Assembly: GCF_003024715.1 (NCBI RefSeq)
Contig: NZ_PYLO01000001.1
Coordinates: 372,001 to 436,000 of the forward strand
Direction: 5' to 3'
Source of the DNA: Clostridium fessum
Lineage (GTDB): Bacteria; Bacillota; Clostridia; Lachnospirales; Lachnospiraceae
Length of the DNA: 64,000 nt
The position numbers and the translations under genes are program-made. The notes under the pieces were generated by a model, which ran no database searches, had not been told where the DNA came from, and worked only from the letters and a program-made list of their open reading frames with translations. This document shows positions 1-8,220 of this stretch, one piece after another. Numbering within the stretch: position 1 is the stretch's first letter; each line of letters opens with the position of its first letter.

Positions 1-447
1 TTTAAGAAGCGCTTTTGCGCGCGAATTGCTGATATCATTGGAAAACAGGACACCTGTACCGGCTAATTTCGCCGCCAGTTCCGTACTTTTACCGCCCGGT
101 GCCGCGCACAAATCCAGAACCCGGTCGCCCGGCTTGATCGGCAGCCATGCCGCCGGTGACATCGCACTCGGTTCCTGCAAATAGTAGAGTCCCGCGTAGT
201 ACCACGGATGCCTGGATGGGCGTTCGCCCTGATAATAAAAACCGTTCTTCGTCCACGGCACTGGTTTCAAATTCCAGTCCGCCGTCTGTGCCATCTCTAA
301 AAACTGTTCCGGTGTCAGCCTGCCCGTGTTGACGCGCAGCCCTGAACGCGGCTCTTCCTCATACGAAGCCAGATACTCCGGGTATTCCTCCCCCAGAAAT
401 TGTTTCATTTTTTCAAGAAATTCTTCCGGCAGTTCTCGGTAATCCAA
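1..447 (-). CDS. RsmB/RsmF (NOP2/Sun) family rRNA cytosine-C5 methyltransferase, partial
   Basis: N-terminal 149 codons of an S-adenosylmethionine-dependent RNA m5C methyltransferase; the 3' part lies beyond the window edge. Reading the minus strand from a TTG start at 447 gives LDYRELPEEFLEKMKQFL..., then a substrate-positioning region containing RSGLRVN and LYYLQEPSAM, and the SAM-binding motif LCAAPGGKS at about residues 124-132. The TTG is chosen because GGAGG lies 7 nt upstream (455-459) and no ATG is in a better place. The family methylates cytosines in 16S rRNA; whether this member is RsmF-like or RsmB-like cannot be settled from the fragment, because the catalytic Cys motifs are outside the window. 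It diverges from ylbJ. Confidence 0.85.
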   Translation of the reverse strand, partial: MDYRELPEEFLEKMKQFLGEEYPEYLASYEEEPRSGLRVNTGRLTPEQFLEMAQTADWNLKPVPWTKNGFYYQGERPSRHPWYYAGLYYLQEPSAMSPAAWLPIKPGDRVLDLCAAPGGKSTELAAKLAGTGVLFSNDISNSRAKALLK

Positions 448-645
448 TCGTTTTCCTCCTGTTTTTGTCTATTGCTCTGTATATCCATTTATAATCGTGA
501 TTCTAAAGACTTTTTCTTCGCGCTCATTCGTTCTTTCTTTGTTCGGTATGCCGGTTTTCAGGCTTCCAAAAGGAATGAGCCATTTTCTGTCTACATATAT
601 ATAATCTATCTTTATATTACTTTTTAATGATAGAAAGGCGCTCCC

Positions 646-1644
646 ATGCCATATATAAAAAAAATATTATCCGCCCTGTTCCCAGCACTTATCCTGGCGC
701 TTCTGCTCTCGCATCCGCGTCTCTCTGCGGATGGGGCACAGAAAGGACTTCTTTTATGGTTCAATACGGTCTTTCCGACGTTATTTCCCTTTATGCTCTT
801 CTCAAAGCTTTTAGCTGAACACGGCGGCGTCCGGCTGCTTCTAGCGCCATTTCATCCGGTTTTGGAACATCTTGGGATGTCTGTCTACAGCGGCTATGCC
901 CTGCTTGCCGGGCTGCTCTGCGGTTACCCGATGGGAATGAAAACTGCCGCCGATTTTAACCGGAAATCGCTGCTTTCGGCACATGAAAAACGGCTTCTGA
1001 CCGCCATCAGTGCTTCGCCAAGCCCCATGTTTATCGCCGGATATGCTGCACCTAGGCTGAACCCGGCAGTTCCGTCAAACTATCTGGTTCTGGCACTATA
1101 TACGCCGCTTTTATTGGTTGGAAGTCTTCTATGCATTTATAATAAAGTAACTTCTTTTACCCTTCAAAACCGATTTTTTTCGAAAGAAACCGGCTCTGTC
1201 AAGCCTGCCCGCACAAAATCCACATCTGTCTCCGTTCCCGCTTCCTTCGACACCATCCTGATGGACTGCATCGAACTGCAGGTCCGCATCGGCGGTTTGA
1301 TCATGCTGTATTCGATCCTCGCTGCCTTTGCCGACGCCTTCTGTTCCGGCACGCTGCGTCTGGTTCTGATCGGGACGGCTGAAATGACAACCGGCATCGA
1401 TGCGATCGCCCGTTCTGGTGCCATATTCAGTATCCCGGTTCAATCCGGCGCGATAGCGGCATGTGCTGCGTTCGGCGGGTTATCCGGGATCGCCCAGACA
1501 AATTCAGTCATACGGGACAGCCGAAAAGACAGAGAAAAAAATGCCGGACTTTCCATCCGGCATTATGTACTGTGGAAACTGGTTCACGCCAGTCTCTCGT
1601 TCGTTCTCTTTATTCTGCTGCTTCGCCGGATGCCGCCTGTGTAG
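646..1644 (+). CDS. ylbJ: YlbJ/SpoVV-type sporulation integral membrane protein
   Basis: 332-residue polytopic membrane protein with an N-terminal hydrophobic segment (residues 6-25) and repeated long hydrophobic stretches. Glycine/proline-rich motifs such as GLLCGYPMGMK (about residues 88-98) and SPSPMFIAGYAAP (about 124-136) are typical of the nucleoside-recognition/YlbJ fold. In Bacillus this protein sits in the forespore outer membrane and is needed for dipicolinic acid uptake into the spore. Its position beside coaD and rsmD (ylbI and ylbH in B. subtilis) supports the assignment. GAAAGG lies upstream of the ATG. The last 35 nt overlap, tail to tail, the convergent coiled-coil gene. A sporulation sigma-factor promoter is expected in the AT-rich stretch at 480-630, but I could not assign one. 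Confidence 0.85.
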   Translation: MPYIKKILSALFPALILALLLSHPRLSADGAQKGLLLWFNTVFPTLFPFMLFSKLLAEHGGVRLLLAPFHPVLEHLGMSVYSGYALLAGLLCGYPMGMKTAADFNRKSLLSAHEKRLLTAISASPSPMFIAGYAAPRLNPAVPSNYLVLALYTPLLLVGSLLCIYNKVTSFTLQNRFFSKETGSVKPARTKSTSVSVPASFDTILMDCIELQVRIGGLIMLYSILAAFADAFCSGTLRLVLIGTAEMTTGIDAIARSGAIFSIPVQSGAIAACAAFGGLSGIAQTNSVIRDSRKDREKNAGLSIRHYVLWKLVHASLSFVLFILLLRRMPPV

Positions 1645-2227
1645 CGGCCGCTGCTGCCTCGGCGCCTGTGTTCTCCTCCGGCTCGGTCACGACACTGCCA
1701 GCCAGCTCATTGCGGTTGGAAGATACGACATCGTAGCTGGACTGCATCGAACTCATGTAAGACTCGAAACGGCTCTGCGCGCCCTCCATCGAATGCTTGA
1801 TGATGGTCTGCAGGCTGCGGAGCATGTCGTCCGTGTACTGAACGGAACCCTGGCGGATATTGTTTGCCTCTGTGACAGCGTTGTCCACGATCTGCTGTGC
1901 CTGTGCATTTGCCTGCTCAATAATGCTGTTTGCTTCTGCATATGCACGCTGCATGATCTCATGCTCATTAACCAGTTCATTGGTCTGGGCGGTCGCCTCG
2001 GCTACCATCGCGTCTGCCTGGGAACGTGCCTCCTGCAGAATCGCATCCTGGTTGCTGATGATCTTCTGATATTTCTTGATCTCCTCCGGAATGCGAAGAC
2101 GCAGTTCCACGAGCAGTTCTTCAATCTCTTCTTTATTTACTAAAATCTTCGTGTTGGACAGCGGCTGAAACTTGCAGCTGTCGATATAATCTTCAATTTC
2201 TGTGATGATCTGTTCAATTCTGCTCAT
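1610..2227 (-). CDS. Coiled-coil protein of unknown function (V-ATPase subunit H-like / DivIVA-like)
   Basis: 205 residues, strongly charged and Ala/Gln-rich. A nearly uninterrupted heptad pattern runs from about residue 30 to 150 (KEEIEELLVELRLRIPEEIKK onward, then many AxAQA/EAN repeats). The tail, from about residue 178, is low-complexity Glu/Ala/Thr. No catalytic motif is visible. Proteins of this type in Clostridia are often labelled ATPase or V-type ATPase subunit H-like purely from the coiled coil; DivIVA/GpsB-type scaffolds are another possibility. It starts 11 nt after coaD ends, with AAGGAG before the ATG, so it is the last gene of the rsmD-coaD operon. Its 3' end overlaps ylbJ by 35 nt. 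Confidence 0.7.
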   Translation of the reverse strand: MSRIEQIITEIEDYIDSCKFQPLSNTKILVNKEEIEELLVELRLRIPEEIKKYQKIISNQDAILQEARSQADAMVAEATAQTNELVNEHEIMQRAYAEANSIIEQANAQAQQIVDNAVTEANNIRQGSVQYTDDMLRSLQTIIKHSMEGAQSRFESYMSSMQSSYDVVSSNRNELAGSVVTEPEENTGAEAAAAATQAASGEAAE

Positions 2228-2238
2228 AGCTTTTCTCC

Positions 2239-2742
2239 TTACTTACATTCCCTGTCTTCCTGAAGCGCCTGGTATTTCTCCTGTACTTGTTTTGCAATGA
2301 CCGGATCGAGAAATTCGGAAATGTCTCCGCCGTACATCGCAACCTCTTTTGCCATACTGGAACTTAAATACGCGTATTTAAGGTTCGTTGTCAGAAACAG
2401 GGTATCTATTTCGGGTGCAATCACCCGGTTCATCTGCGCGAGCTGCAGCTCATATTCGAAATCCGTGATCGCACGCAGACCACGCACGATGACCTTTGCG
2501 TGATTCTGGCGCATGAAATCGACCAGAAGTCCGTCAAACGACTGCACCTCCACGTTAGGAATGTCTTTTGTCACTTCCTCTAACATCTTAACACGTTCTT
2601 CGACAGAAAACAACGGAGATTTTGCGTTATTACACAAAACTCCCACGATGACCTGATCAAAAATTTCGGAGGATCGCTTTATAATATCAAAATGTCCGAG
2701 CGTCACCGGATCAAAGCTGCCCGGATAAATGGCTGTTTTCAT
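2239..2742 (-). CDS. coaD: Phosphopantetheine adenylyltransferase
   Basis: Transfers AMP from ATP to 4'-phosphopantetheine, the penultimate step of coenzyme A synthesis. It shows the nucleotidyltransferase signature [16 protein letters not shown] with the TxGH-type motif near the N-terminus, [19 protein letters not shown] in the middle, and SSSMAKEVA near the end. A TTG at 2766 would add eight residues, but the ATG at 2742 is preceded by AAAGGAG at the right distance and gives the usual length of 167 residues. It follows rsmD closely, the arrangement seen in Bacillus (ylbH-coaD). Confidence 0.95.
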   Translation of the reverse strand: MKTAIYPGSFDPVTLGHFDIIKRSSEIFDQVIVGVLCNNAKSPLFSVEERVKMLEEVTKDIPNVEVQSFDGLLVDFMRQNHAKVIVRGLRAITDFEYELQLAQMNRVIAPEIDTLFLTTNLKYAYLSSSMAKEVAMYGGDISEFLDPVIAKQVQEKYQALQEDRECK

Positions 2743-2762
2743 CTTTTTTTCTCCTTTGGTAT

Positions 2763-3317
2763 TCAAGCTTTTCGGATAAACAGATGTTTATTCGTCTTAT
2801 ATATCTTCTCTTTTTCGAGATGGTATCCCAGTTCTGAAAGGTAGCTGCACCCGGTCTCTTTCGATGCCTCTGTGATGATCATCGTATGTTCATCTGCCAG
2901 GGACGAATGTGCCAGATAAGTAAGCACTTCTTTCTCCCAGAGATGGTTGTACGGAGGATCCATAAAAATGAAATTAAACGCGCTCTTCCGGTTTTCTATC
3001 CGTTTCAATGCATCCGAAATATCACAGTTTAAGAGCGTCGCCTTATCAGCAAGGCGGGCCGCTTTCAGATTGTCACGGATGCAGTCCGCCGCTTTCGGAT
3101 TCTTCTCCACAAAAACAGCTTCTTTTGCCCCGCGGCTTAAAGCTTCGATCCCGATCGCCCCGCTTCCGCTGAATAAATCGAGAAATGTGCATCCATAAAT
3201 ATCATTCTGAATCATATTAAAAAGAGTTTCTTTGATACGGTCCGTCGTCGGTCTCGTATCCATTCCCTCGATCGTCTTTAAAGTAAGCCTTCTGGCACTT
3301 CCTGCTATTACCCGCAT
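2763..3317 (-). CDS. rsmD: 16S rRNA (guanine966-N2)-methyltransferase
   Basis: 184 residues, normal for RsmD. The SAM-binding loop [19 protein letters not shown] lies near residues 44-62, and the catalytic DPPY motif is in [15 protein letters not shown] (about residue 121). The conserved N-terminal [14 protein letters not shown] and [13 protein letters not shown] are also present. It methylates the exocyclic amine of G966 in 16S rRNA. First gene of a three-gene minus-strand operon with coaD and the coiled-coil gene; a sigma-A-like promoter lies about 100 nt upstream. Confidence 0.95.
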   Translation of the reverse strand: MRVIAGSARRLTLKTIEGMDTRPTTDRIKETLFNMIQNDIYGCTFLDLFSGSGAIGIEALSRGAKEAVFVEKNPKAADCIRDNLKAARLADKATLLNCDISDALKRIENRKSAFNFIFMDPPYNHLWEKEVLTYLAHSSLADEHTMIITEASKETGCSYLSELGYHLEKEKIYKTNKHLFIRKA

Positions 3318-3416
3318 GGATTTTTCTCCATCTTACTAGAAATATTAATGTATTTTGAACTGCAACCGTAAAATTCACCAAACAGTTTGCGTATTTTTTA
3401 ACACTACATCTGTTCT

Positions 3417-3445
3417 ATTATAGTATGAGTTTTACTGATATACAA
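3417..3445 (-). promoter_or_regulatory. Sigma-A-type promoter of rsmD operon
   Basis: Minus strand: -35 TTGTAT (3440-3445), 17-nt spacer, perfect -10 TATAAT (3417-3422). The predicted start lies about 95 nt upstream of the rsmD ATG. The rest of the 314-nt gap between rsmD and the SASP gene shows no other gene. Confidence 0.7.
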
Positions 3446-3631
3446 GCATAAAATCGGATCAATACTAACTTTTTTCCCTACATTGTGGGAGTTTTGCCCC
3501 AAAATGTCAATTCGCACAAAACCTTCTAGTGTATTTCACTTTTAAGATCCGCATACTGAGAATGTAACAAAAAGAGACACCCGGACAAACGAAAGTTTGA
3601 AGGGGCACACGCAAAAAAGGAGGCGTCTGTT

Positions 3632-3841
3632 ATGTCTAGTTCCAACAACACGAACAAAACCAATGTACCGGAAGCCAAGGAAGCGATGAACCGCTTTAAG
3701 ATGGAGGTTGCCAATGAGATTGGCGTTCCGTTAAGCGAGGGCTACAATGGTAACCTGACCTCCGCACAGGCTGGTTCCGTCGGCGGCTATATGGTCAAAA
3801 AGATGATTGAGGAACAGGAAAAAAAGATGGCTGGTAAATAA
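3632..3841 (+). CDS. Alpha/beta-type small acid-soluble spore protein
   Basis: 69 residues with the SASP core: a helix containing EAMNRFKMEVANEIGVPL (a GPR-protease site region of the ANEIGV type) and the second conserved block LTSAQAGSVGGYMVKKMIE. It would coat and protect forespore DNA and is degraded on germination. It is a stand-alone gene with a strong AAGGAGG ribosome site. A sigma-G-like pair, GTATT (about 3532) and CATACTG (about 3553) 16 nt apart, is only a weak match. A strong hairpin terminator follows. This is direct evidence that the organism forms endospores. Confidence 0.93.
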   Translation: MSSSNNTNKTNVPEAKEAMNRFKMEVANEIGVPLSEGYNGNLTSAQAGSVGGYMVKKMIEEQEKKMAGK

Positions 3842-3890
3842 GGCATCGTAGGGCTCTTCTGAATCTTCGCTGAAACGGCGAAAAAAACGG

Positions 3891-3950
3891 CAGCAGCATG
3901 ATTGACAAAACCGGACTTGAACGACCGATTTTCAATCATGCTGCTGTTCT
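3891..3950. terminator. Bidirectional intrinsic terminator between SASP gene and pgeF
   Basis: Perfect 15-bp inverted repeat CAGCAGCATGATTGA / TCAATCATGCTGCTG (3891-3905 and 3932-3946). T-rich tracts follow it on both strands (TTCTTTT on plus, CCGTTTTTTT on minus). It serves the convergent SASP and pgeF transcripts. Confidence 0.9.
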
Positions 3951-3996
3951 TTTCTGCAAAACATTCATTCACTTGTTTGACAGACAGATTGTATAC

Positions 3997-4887
3997 TTAC
4001 TTTAGCGATAAAAATGCCGCCAGATTCCCCCTCTTATCTCCCATCACGCGGTGTGAATATAAAAGATCCGGATTGCATTTCGTACATACATTCGTCACAG
4101 CCAGATGCTCCGGCAAAATTCCGGCATTCAGGAGCACCCGGCGGTTCGCGCCCCAGAGGTCAAGCTGATACTTGCCATTCCCCTTATTCATGAGAATCGA
4201 TTTCCCATTCCAGGAATAACAGGATGTTGAATCATCCTGACTGATTTCTGCTCCAAATTCTTCTTTAAATGCGTCTGCCACATCCTCACTGACCTCATAA
4301 CAGTCCCGGCAGATGCTCGGTCCGATGCAGACGCACAGATCCTCCGGCTTCGTGCCGAACGCCTCTCCCATCGCCTCGATCGTTTTCTGTCCCATCCGGT
4401 GAACGGTTCCCTTCCAGCCGGAATGCGACAGTCCGATGGCATGATGCACCGGATCTACAAAATATAATGGTACACAGTCCGCAAAAAATGTAACCAGCGT
4501 CAGCCCCGGCACGTTTGTGATAAGCCCGTCGATGTTTTCATAATCGCGTTCCCGCCAGATTCCTTTTCCAGCGTCCGCTTCCGTAACAAGACGGATATTC
4601 GTCGTGTGTGTCTGATGGCTGAGCACCATCTTTGACACATCCGTTCCCAGAATCCGCGCCATTTTCCGGTAATTTTCAAGCACATCGTCCCGGTTGTCGC
4701 CGCGCGTCAGCGAAAAGTTCATCGTACTGAAATACCCCTTGCTCGCTCCGCCAAGCCGGGTAGAAAATGCGTGGCGCACCATCCTGGTCTGCTCTAAGAG
4801 CGGAAAGGTAAAATAAGCCACTCCGTTTGACTCATGAAGGGTAATTGGTGTCGGATGAACTGTTTTTTGTATATAGGTAAGCGCCAT
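3997..4887 (-). CDS. pgeF: PgeF/YfiH family laccase-domain protein (peptidoglycan editing factor)
   Basis: 297 residues from the ATG at 4887, which has AAAGGA upstream; an upstream TTG at 4920 would add eleven residues without a ribosome site. Family motifs are present: SHQTHT, ADCVPLYF, HSGWKGT and IGPSI, carrying the conserved His/Cys metal ligands. The family has been assigned both copper-dependent polyphenol oxidase and purine-nucleoside phosphorylase/deaminase activities. In E. coli PgeF corrects misincorporated L-Ser in peptidoglycan precursors. It is the last gene of the lepB-ylqF-rnhB-yraN run. Confidence 0.9.
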   Translation of the reverse strand: MALTYIQKTVHPTPITLHESNGVAYFTFPLLEQTRMVRHAFSTRLGGASKGYFSTMNFSLTRGDNRDDVLENYRKMARILGTDVSKMVLSHQTHTTNIRLVTEADAGKGIWRERDYENIDGLITNVPGLTLVTFFADCVPLYFVDPVHHAIGLSHSGWKGTVHRMGQKTIEAMGEAFGTKPEDLCVCIGPSICRDCYEVSEDVADAFKEEFGAEISQDDSTSCYSWNGKSILMNKGNGKYQLDLWGANRRVLLNAGILPEHLAVTNVCTKCNPDLLYSHRVMGDKRGNLAAFLSLK

Positions 4888-4957
4888 GATTGTCACATCC
4901 TTTTTCTGTCTCTTGCTCAAATCTGATTGTGCAGTTTTTGAATTCTTTCATTTGTAA

Positions 4958-5344
4958 TTATCCGCACCAGAACGCGTCCCGAATTAATCTCACGTTACTG
5001 CCAAGCACCGCCACCACATCAAACCGACACGGCGTGTCCTCGGAAATATGATAACGCGTCATATAATACCGGGCGGTACGAAGAATCCGCGCCTGCTTGC
5101 GGGCATCCACTGCCTCCGCCGGATCGCCTTCGTGTTCATCGCGGCGGTATTTGACCTCGATAAAAACCAGGTAGTCTCTATCTCTTGCGATAATATCAAT
5201 TTCACCCTGGCGACAGCGGAAATTCCGGCAGAGAATCTGATAACCATGCCGGGTGAGATATTCACACGCCAGGGTTTCATATTCAGTTCCGATGGCACGG
5301 CGGTTGAATGAATTTCCATGAAGATGAAAGTTTCTTTCTCCCAT
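4958..5344 (-). CDS. YraN/UPF0102 family endonuclease-like protein
   Basis: 128 residues with the UPF0102 pattern: GTEYETLACEYL at the start, then the restriction-endonuclease-fold core GEIDIIARDRDYLVFIEVKYR, which holds the Asp and ExK residues, and the trailing KQARILRTARYYM. Function is not established, though the fold is nuclease-like. GGGAG precedes the ATG. It lies between rnhB and pgeF, as in many Firmicutes. Confidence 0.9.
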   Translation of the reverse strand: MGERNFHLHGNSFNRRAIGTEYETLACEYLTRHGYQILCRNFRCRQGEIDIIARDRDYLVFIEVKYRRDEHEGDPAEAVDARKQARILRTARYYMTRYHISEDTPCRFDVVAVLGSNVRLIRDAFWCG

Positions 5345-5359
5345 TCAGCTCCCTTTCTG

Positions 5360-6031
5360 TTATTTCATTCCCTGCATCGTGGCTTCCTCGCCCAGCAGCT
5401 TCTTCAAAAAGGTTCTCCGGTGGATCGGGCATGGACCATAGGTTAAAATTGCCTCGTTATGCATCTTGGTTCCGTATCCTTTATGCTTCGCAAACCCGTA
5501 TTCCGGATAGATTTTATCGTACTCCATCATCATATGATCCCTCGTCACTTTTGCCAGGATACTGGCTGCCGCGATCGAGACACTTTTTGCATCGCCCTTG
5601 ATAATCTTAATCTGCTTTTCCTCCGAAATCCCCGGAATGATGACCGCGTCATTTAAAAAGATATCCGGCTCCTGCGGAAGCTGTGCGACTGCCTGACGCA
5701 TTGCTTCATAGGTCGCCTGCAAAATATTGATGGAATCGATCACCTCCGGGCTTACAATTCCAATTCCGTAGGCAGCTGCCTTTTCTTTGATTTCCAGAAA
5801 TAATTCTTCCCGGCATTTTTCCGACAATTTTTTGGAATCGTTCAGCCGCAGAATCGTACAGTCTTTCGGAAGTACCGCGACCGCCGCCACCACCGGACCG
5901 GCTAATGGACCTCTGCCCGCCTCATCAATGCCGCAGACGATCCCTGCACTTTCGTACTGATGTTCATAGGCGCGCATTCCTTCGAGACGCGCCAGTTCTG
6001 CTTCCAGTTTTTCTCCTGTTAGTTTTCTCAT
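5360..6031 (-). CDS. rnhB: Ribonuclease HII
   Basis: 223 residues. The catalytic DEAGRGPLAGPVVAA is near residue 35 with its Asp-Glu pair. LNDSKKLSEKCREEL and the downstream acidic residues in KGDAKSVSIAAASILAKVTRD follow, and the C-terminal YPEYGFAKHKGYGT is typical. It cleaves the RNA strand of RNA-DNA hybrids and starts ribonucleotide excision. The ATG follows AGGAAAAC and the gene lies 6 nt after ylqF. Confidence 0.96.
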   Translation of the reverse strand: MRKLTGEKLEAELARLEGMRAYEHQYESAGIVCGIDEAGRGPLAGPVVAAVAVLPKDCTILRLNDSKKLSEKCREELFLEIKEKAAAYGIGIVSPEVIDSINILQATYEAMRQAVAQLPQEPDIFLNDAVIIPGISEEKQIKIIKGDAKSVSIAAASILAKVTRDHMMMEYDKIYPEYGFAKHKGYGTKMHNEAILTYGPCPIHRRTFLKKLLGEEATMQGMK

Positions 6032-6037
6032 GTTTTC

Positions 6038-6913
6038 CTATACCTCCGGCACTTCCAGCGTCACGCGCCCCAGTTTGCCGCTGCGGAAGTCATCTAATAG
6101 GAAGCCAGCCGCTTTTTTCGTATCCAGCTCGCTGCCCTTTAAAAGACAGGAACGTGCCCTTGCGATTTCACGCAGAATTTCCCAGGCTTTTTTTGTATCT
6201 TCGCCGTCCCCAGCCGTATTCTCAACCAGCGTCACACCATACCGCTCTTCCAGGCGCTTTCCGTAACGTCCGGACATATTTTTGATCAGCTCGGCTGCCA
6301 GCTCTTCCTTATCCAGAATCTCATCGTTGATCGAGCCGATAAATGCAAGGCACAGTCCCACATTCGGATCTTCAAATTTCGGCCAGAGGATTCCCGGCGT
6401 ATCGAGAAGTTCCAGTGTCTTATTTAAGCGGATCCACTGGTTTCCCTTGGTAACACCCGGTTTATTTCCAGTCTTGGCGCAGGCTTTTCCGGCAAAGGAA
6501 TTGATAAAGGTCGATTTTCCGACATTCGGAATGCCGACTACCATCGTCCGCACCGGGCGGTTTTTGATACCGCGGCGGCGGTCACGCTCAATTTTCTCCT
6601 TGCATGCCTCCTGCACCAGCGGCTGGATCTGCTTCATTCCCATGCCGCTGCGCGCGTTGATCCGGAGTGCATGGATGCCCTGCTCCTTAAACCATGCGAT
6701 CCAGCGCTCTGTACAGCCGTCGTCCGCCAGATCCGCCTTATTTAAAAGGACAATCCGTCCCTTTCCCTTCGCAAGCTCATCAATATCCGGGTTGCGGCTG
6801 CCGAGCGGCACGCGCGCATCCACCAGCTCAATCACCAGATCGATCAGCTTGATATCTTCCTTCATGGCTCTTTTTGCCTTTGTCATATGTCCAGGGTACC
6901 ATTGTATCTGCAT
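6038..6913 (-). CDS. ylqF: Ribosome biogenesis GTPase YlqF/RbgA
   Basis: 291 residues with a circularly permuted GTPase domain. The G4 motif NKADLAD (about 58-64) comes before the G1 P-loop GIPNVGKS (about 127-134), then the G3 motif DTPG. The N-terminal QWYPGHMTKAKR is diagnostic. In Bacillus it drives a late step of 50S assembly. AAAGGAAG lies upstream of the ATG. It is followed closely by rnhB, as in B. subtilis. Confidence 0.95.
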   Translation of the reverse strand: MQIQWYPGHMTKAKRAMKEDIKLIDLVIELVDARVPLGSRNPDIDELAKGKGRIVLLNKADLADDGCTERWIAWFKEQGIHALRINARSGMGMKQIQPLVQEACKEKIERDRRRGIKNRPVRTMVVGIPNVGKSTFINSFAGKACAKTGNKPGVTKGNQWIRLNKTLELLDTPGILWPKFEDPNVGLCLAFIGSINDEILDKEELAAELIKNMSGRYGKRLEERYGVTLVENTAGDGEDTKKAWEILREIARARSCLLKGSELDTKKAAGFLLDDFRSGKLGRVTLEVPEV

Positions 6914-6937
6914 GAAATTTTCTTCCTTTCTTAGAAC

Positions 6938-7483
6938 CTATCTCGACGAAATCAACCCAAACCGGCTAACCGGCTGGATCCGCAGCCAGACCTTTCCTTT
7001 GATCTGCCGGAACTTCACATTTCCCACATTGGAAAAGCGGCTGTCCTCACTGCCGGAGCGGTTGTCACCCAGCAGAAAATATTCGTTTTTATCCAGACTA
7101 ATCGGATATTCCGCCAGTCCAGCCAGAGCCGCCTTACCCAAGTCGTTCGGGGCGTCTAATTTTTCATTATTAATGTAAATATAACCGTCCTTGATCTGCA
7201 CCGTCTCACCTGGCAGTCCAATGACGCGTTTTATATTGTAATTTCCCGTTTCTTTTTCAAATACGATAATGTCATAGCGCTTTGGGCGCATCACGCGGTA
7301 ACTCAGGCGGTTCATCAGAACCTTTTCGTTCTGCGACAACACCGGTTCCATTGATTGACCGCTCACCCGTATCTGCGTCCCCATCGCAAACACGGCGAAC
7401 CACGCGATCGAAATTACCACCGCGATATCCACGATCCATCCAACCACCAGACGGATGCGGTTTTTATCCTCTTTCAGCTCCAT
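6938..7483 (-). CDS. lepB: Signal peptidase I
   Basis: 181 residues. One N-terminal membrane anchor (about residues 12-32) is followed by the catalytic Ser in SGQSMEPVL, the general-base Lys in KRVIGLPGE, and box E GDNRSGSEDSR. It cleaves signal peptides from exported proteins at the outer face of the membrane. First gene of the lepB-ylqF-rnhB-yraN-pgeF run, with GGGAG before the ATG. The upstream stretch to rplS carries a repeat element and the rplS terminator. Confidence 0.95.
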   Translation of the reverse strand: MELKEDKNRIRLVVGWIVDIAVVISIAWFAVFAMGTQIRVSGQSMEPVLSQNEKVLMNRLSYRVMRPKRYDIIVFEKETGNYNIKRVIGLPGETVQIKDGYIYINNEKLDAPNDLGKAALAGLAEYPISLDKNEYFLLGDNRSGSEDSRFSNVGNVKFRQIKGKVWLRIQPVSRFGLISSR

Positions 7484-7526
7484 ATGTCACTCCCTCTCTA
7501 TCCGTTCCCCATGAATCATCGCTCAT

Positions 7527-7613
7527 GTCGCAAGCGACCGCGCTCGGCGCGAGAATGTGCCAGGACACATTCTTTTTTATAATAGGGAATCACAAGGAAT
7601 TTCCTATTACACG
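7527..7613. repeat. Terminator-tethered palindromic repeat, copy C (rearranged)
   Basis: Contains the palindromic head (left arm around 7575-7589, right arm CCTATTACAC at 7603-7612) and a GC-rich arm matching copies A and B (GTCGCAAGCGACC ... CACATTCT). Here the GC-rich arm is inverted relative to the head. The head abuts the U-tract of the rplS terminator on the minus strand. Confidence 0.8.
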
Positions 7614-7701
7614 AAAAAAAGCTGCTGCACAGCTCCTCCCGCCGCGCCGGACACACATAACCGCATATCCGGATGCACAGCAGGCTGACCTGTACAGCAG
7701 C
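7614..7701 (-). terminator. Intrinsic terminator of rplS
   Basis: On the minus strand GCTGCTGTACA (7691-7701) pairs with TGTGCAGCAGC (7621-7631) with one mismatch. The intervening GC-rich loop can form further pairs. The minus strand continues with TTTTTTT (7614-7620), then the palindromic repeat. Confidence 0.65.
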
Positions 7702-7718
7702 CCCATCCGCTTCAGAAA

Positions 7719-8066
7719 TTATTTTACTAACTCTTTTACCTTCGCTGCCTTGCCGATTCTGGATCTCAGGTAGTTCAGTTTTGCTCTTCTTACTTTACCT
7801 CTTCTTACTACTTCAACGTTCTCTACAGACGGAGAATGTAACGGCCAGGTCTTCTCTACACCAACACCGTTGGAGCTCTTTCTAACAGTGAAAGTCTCGC
7901 GAACGCCGCCGTTCTGTCTCTTAATAACAGTTCCCTCGAAAACCTGAATTCTCTCGCGGTTTCCCTCCTTGATCTTAGCAGATACACGTACTGTATCGCC
8001 TACGTTGAAACTCGGAACGGTTTCCTTTAACTGAGCTGCTTCAATGTTCTTAATAATCTCGTTCAT
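7719..8066 (-). CDS. rplS: 50S ribosomal protein L19
   Basis: 115 residues, the standard L19 length. Recognisable blocks are [43 protein letters not shown] and a basic C-terminus. It lies at the 30S-50S interface. It has its own promoter (8173-8201) and a roughly 100-nt leader, so it can be transcribed separately from trmD upstream. Confidence 0.98.
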   Translation of the reverse strand: MNEIIKNIEAAQLKETVPSFNVGDTVRVSAKIKEGNRERIQVFEGTVIKRQNGGVRETFTVRKSSNGVGVEKTWPLHSPSVENVEVVRRGKVRRAKLNYLRSRIGKAAKVKELVK

Positions 8067-8172
8067 CTTTGTGAACCTCCTTTAAAATCTTTGATGTTCT
8101 TAATACGATCTTTTATCCCGTAAAAACGTGCTTCCTGTAACAGCGGAACATCTCTTTATTTCACAGAATATG

Positions 8173-8201
8173 ATTTTATCATAGAAATCCTTGATTTGCA
8201 A
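8173..8201 (-). promoter_or_regulatory. Promoter of rplS
   Basis: Minus strand: -35 TTGCAA (8196-8201), 17-nt spacer, -10 TAAAAT (8173-8178). The leader to the ATG is about 100 nt; an L19 autoregulatory leader is possible but I did not recognise its motif. Confidence 0.65.
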
Positions 8202-8220
8202 GGACTTTCTGCTCTCTTTT

